Positions 62,545-64,000 of a stretch of 64,000 bases of DNA are shown here, in pieces (within the stretch, counting starts at the first letter, position 1; the number at the start of each line of letters is the position of its first letter). The notes below the pieces were generated by a model. It saw only the letters and a program-made list of their open reading frames with translations. It was not told the DNA's origin and searched no databases. The stretch spans positions 2,611,501-2,675,500 of the forward strand of contig NZ_AP018365.1 of the NCBI RefSeq assembly GCF_016756395.1, in the 5' to 3' direction. The DNA comes from Streptomyces sp. SN-593. Lineage in GTDB: Bacteria > Actinomycetota > Actinomycetes > Streptomycetales > Streptomycetaceae. The position numbers were made by a program, and so were the translations under genes.

Positions 62545-63546
62545 TCACGGCGCGACCAACGGCTGGAGGGTGGCGAACTTGCGGGGGCCGATGCCCGGGA
62601 TCTGCTGGAGCTGCTGCGCCGAGGTGAACGCGCCGTGCTGCGTGCGATACGTGAGGATGCGCTGGGCGGTGACGGGTCCGACGCCGGGGAGCGCGTCGAG
62701 TTGGGGCTCGGTGGCGGTGTTGAGGTGGAGGGGCGGGACCGGGCCGCCGTCCGCGCCGAGGCCGCCGTCCGCTGCGGAGCCGCCGGTACCGCCGCCCGGA
62801 CCGGTCGCCCCACCGGGTCCGGCGGGCGGGGGCGTGACGCCCACGAGGATCTGCTCGCCGTCGGTGAGGGGCCGCGCCAGGTTCAGCGCGGTGGTGTCGG
62901 TGCCGGGCAGGGGCCCGCCCGCCGCCGTGAGGGCGTCAGCCACGCGGGCGCCCTTGGGCAGTCGTCGGACACCGGGCTTGGCCACCTTCCCCGCGATGTC
63001 CACGGTGAGCTTGGGCGGCGGCGCGGGCGGGGAGGACGACGGCGCGGCGGCGGACGGCGCGGCGGCCGCGAGTCGCGCCGGCGGTGCCGGGATGCGGACG
63101 GTGCGGGGACGGCCGCTCCAGTAGTGCTGGACCGCGAGCCCCGCGGCCACGGCGAGGACCACCGCGAGTGCCAGCACCGTCCTGAGTTCGAGCCCGCACC
63201 GCACGAGCAGCCAGGTCCGGGTGCGGCCGAGCGGGCCGGTGCCGAAGACCGGAGCGCCCGCGACCGGCGGGCCGAGCGGCGGTTCGGCCGGCGGCCCCTC
63301 GCCCGGCGGCCCCTCGCGGGCCGCGCCGAAGACGGCCGCGGTACGGTCCCGCGCGGCGGCGGCCGCGGCACCGGCCGCGCGGTCACGCCCGCGTACGCGT
63401 GGGGCCCGAGGCGGTCCGGAGCGGTCCGGGTGCGACGGCGGGCCCAGCGGGCGTGTGGAGCCGGGGGAACCGAGCGGGTCGGGGGAAACGAGGGGGTCGA
63501 GGGAAGCGAGCAGGTCGGGGGAGTTCGGCGAGTGCAAGATGTCCAT
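62545..63546 (-). CDS. comEA: ComEA-family DNA-binding membrane protein
   Basis: 333 residues. A Pro/Gly-rich cytoplasmic N-terminus of about 115 residues is followed by one membrane helix (LRTVLALAVVLAVAAGLAVQHYW, about 121-143). A short SLBB domain (KLTVDIAGKVAKPGVRRLPKGARVADAL) follows, and at the C-terminus two helix-hairpin-helix motifs (LHLNTATEPQLDALPGVGPVTAQRILTYR, then FTSAQQLQQIPGIGPRKF). It binds DNA at the cell surface and passes it to ComEC. ATG 63546 opens MDILHSPNSP. Confidence 0.92.
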   Translation of the reverse strand: MDILHSPNSPDLLASLDPLVSPDPLGSPGSTRPLGPPSHPDRSGPPRAPRVRGRDRAAGAAAAAARDRTAAVFGAAREGPPGEGPPAEPPLGPPVAGAPVFGTGPLGRTRTWLLVRCGLELRTVLALAVVLAVAAGLAVQHYWSGRPRTVRIPAPPARLAAAAPSAAAPSSSPPAPPPKLTVDIAGKVAKPGVRRLPKGARVADALTAAGGPLPGTDTTALNLARPLTDGEQILVGVTPPPAGPGGATGPGGGTGGSAADGGLGADGGPVPPLHLNTATEPQLDALPGVGPVTAQRILTYRTQHGAFTSAQQLQQIPGIGPRKFATLQPLVAP

Positions 63547-63596
63547 GACCTGATGCTCGCTCGCCCGCGGCCCCCGGAACGATCACGCCGAACATC

Positions 63597-63623
63597 TGTG
63601 GAGAACCCGCGGGATGTGGATAA
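63597..63623 (-). promoter_or_regulatory. Two DnaA-box-like 9-mers upstream of comEA
   Basis: On the minus strand TTATCCACA (63615-63623) is the exact canonical DnaA box, and TTCTCCACA (63597-63605) is one base away from it. The two lie 18 bp apart, 51-77 bp upstream of comEA. A role in comEA or DegV-gene control is only a guess. Confidence 0.35.
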
Positions 63624-63749
63624 CTTCGCCACTCGTGTGGGTGACCCGCATCCCGGCGGCCCCCACTCCCCGTACCCGCGCCACGCCGCATCCCGGCGGC
63701 ACCCCCACTCCACCCGTACCCTGCACCGCACCCCCGCCCCGCCCGGACC

Positions 63750-64000
63750 TCAGCGGGGCGACACCACGACCCCGAGCAGCCCCGGCCCGGCGTGCGCCCC
63801 GATCACCGCGCCCACCTCGCTCACCACCAGCTCCCCCAGCCCCGGCACTCGCGACCGCAGCCGCTCCGCCAGCGCCGCGGCCCGGTCCGCCGCGGCGAGG
63901 TGGTGCACCGCCAGGTCCACCCGCCGCCCTGCCGCGCCGCCCCCCGGACCGCCGACCGCGCCGCCCCTCCCCCGGTCACCCGCACCGCCGTCCACGGCGG
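63750..64000 (-). CDS. DegV-family lipid-binding protein, C-terminal part
   Basis: Only the last ~83 residues are inside the window. LRSRVPGLGELVVSEVGAVIGAHAGPGLLGVVVSPR at the end matches the conserved C-terminus of DegV (fatty-acid-binding, FakB-like) proteins. The visible N-terminal part is Gly/Arg-rich. The gene continues beyond 64,000. It lies upstream of comEA on the same strand, as in other streptomycetes. Confidence 0.8.
   Translation of the reverse strand, partial: AVDGGAGDRGRGGAVGGPGGGAAGRRVDLAVHHLAAADRAAALAERLRSRVPGLGELVVSEVGAVIGAHAGPGLLGVVVSPR

Overview
The window is high-GC actinobacterial DNA, almost certainly from a Streptomyces-like organism (Streptomycetaceae). Codons end almost always in G or C, GTG starts are common, many genes look leaderless, and there are DUF6879 and Scr1-type regulators, a tricorn protease and a leuA leader peptide. 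Most of the window is a conserved chromosomal-core block: zur/glyS/uppS/recO/terB-like/leuA, era, the phoH-ybeY-corC cluster, tricorn, hrcA-dnaJ, hemW, lepA, rpsT, holA and comEC/comEA. Accessory genes interrupt this block.

Layout. 1-5,020: a DUF6879 gene with a small partner, an XRE/MmyB-type regulator divergent from a DHA2 exporter, and an aldo/keto reductase. 5,228-9,856: zur divergent from glyS, a strong shared terminator, then uppS, recO and a TerB-like gene. 10,149-13,612: leuA with its leucine-rich leader peptide, then a protealysin-like M4 protease followed directly by an emfourin-like inhibitor. 13,694-16,317: a DHA2 exporter divergent from a two-domain Lrp/AsnC regulator. 16,342-24,718: era, an amtB-glnB pair behind GlnR-like sites, a deaminase-like gene without catalytic residues, a small membrane protein, an MFS permease, and the corC-ybeY-phoH operon. 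24,822-27,730: a PfkB sugar kinase divergent from a GH4 glycosidase. 27,912-39,893: a secreted HAD phosphatase, RNase Z, a HIT protein, a lipoprotein, tricorn, a secreted GH3/ricin glycosidase, an AlkZ-like glycosylase, a TrmO-like protein and CutA.

39,898-43,978 is the clearest accessory patch. An XRE-TPR regulator is broken by a 1,277-bp IS3-family element with a 3-bp target duplication (GAG). A perfect palindrome sits upstream of the broken gene, and an Scr1-type regulator with a small HTH partner follows. 44,164-50,830 holds the hrcA-dnaJ2-nitronate monooxygenase-rsmE-Nudix run under a perfect CIRCE operator, plus a metallo-beta-lactamase-fold gene and a DUF3097 gene. 50,858-64,000 holds hemW, a long-chain acyl-CoA ligase, lepA, rpsT, a membrane protein, holA, comEC, comEA and the end of a DegV-family gene.

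How the genes work together. The core genes serve translation and RNA metabolism (glyS, era, ybeY, rnz, rsmE, lepA, rpsT), DNA repair and replication (recO, holA, the AlkZ-like gene), DNA uptake (comEC/comEA) and protein quality control (hrcA/dnaJ2, tricorn). The most notable observations are: an AmtB with Glu in place of the first twin-His; the protealysin-emfourin pair; a comEC frame with no stop codon that runs in frame into holA; the clean IS disruption of a regulator; zur without znuABC beside it; and at least nine genes with a -10 element 6-8 nt before the start codon, suggesting leaderless mRNAs.
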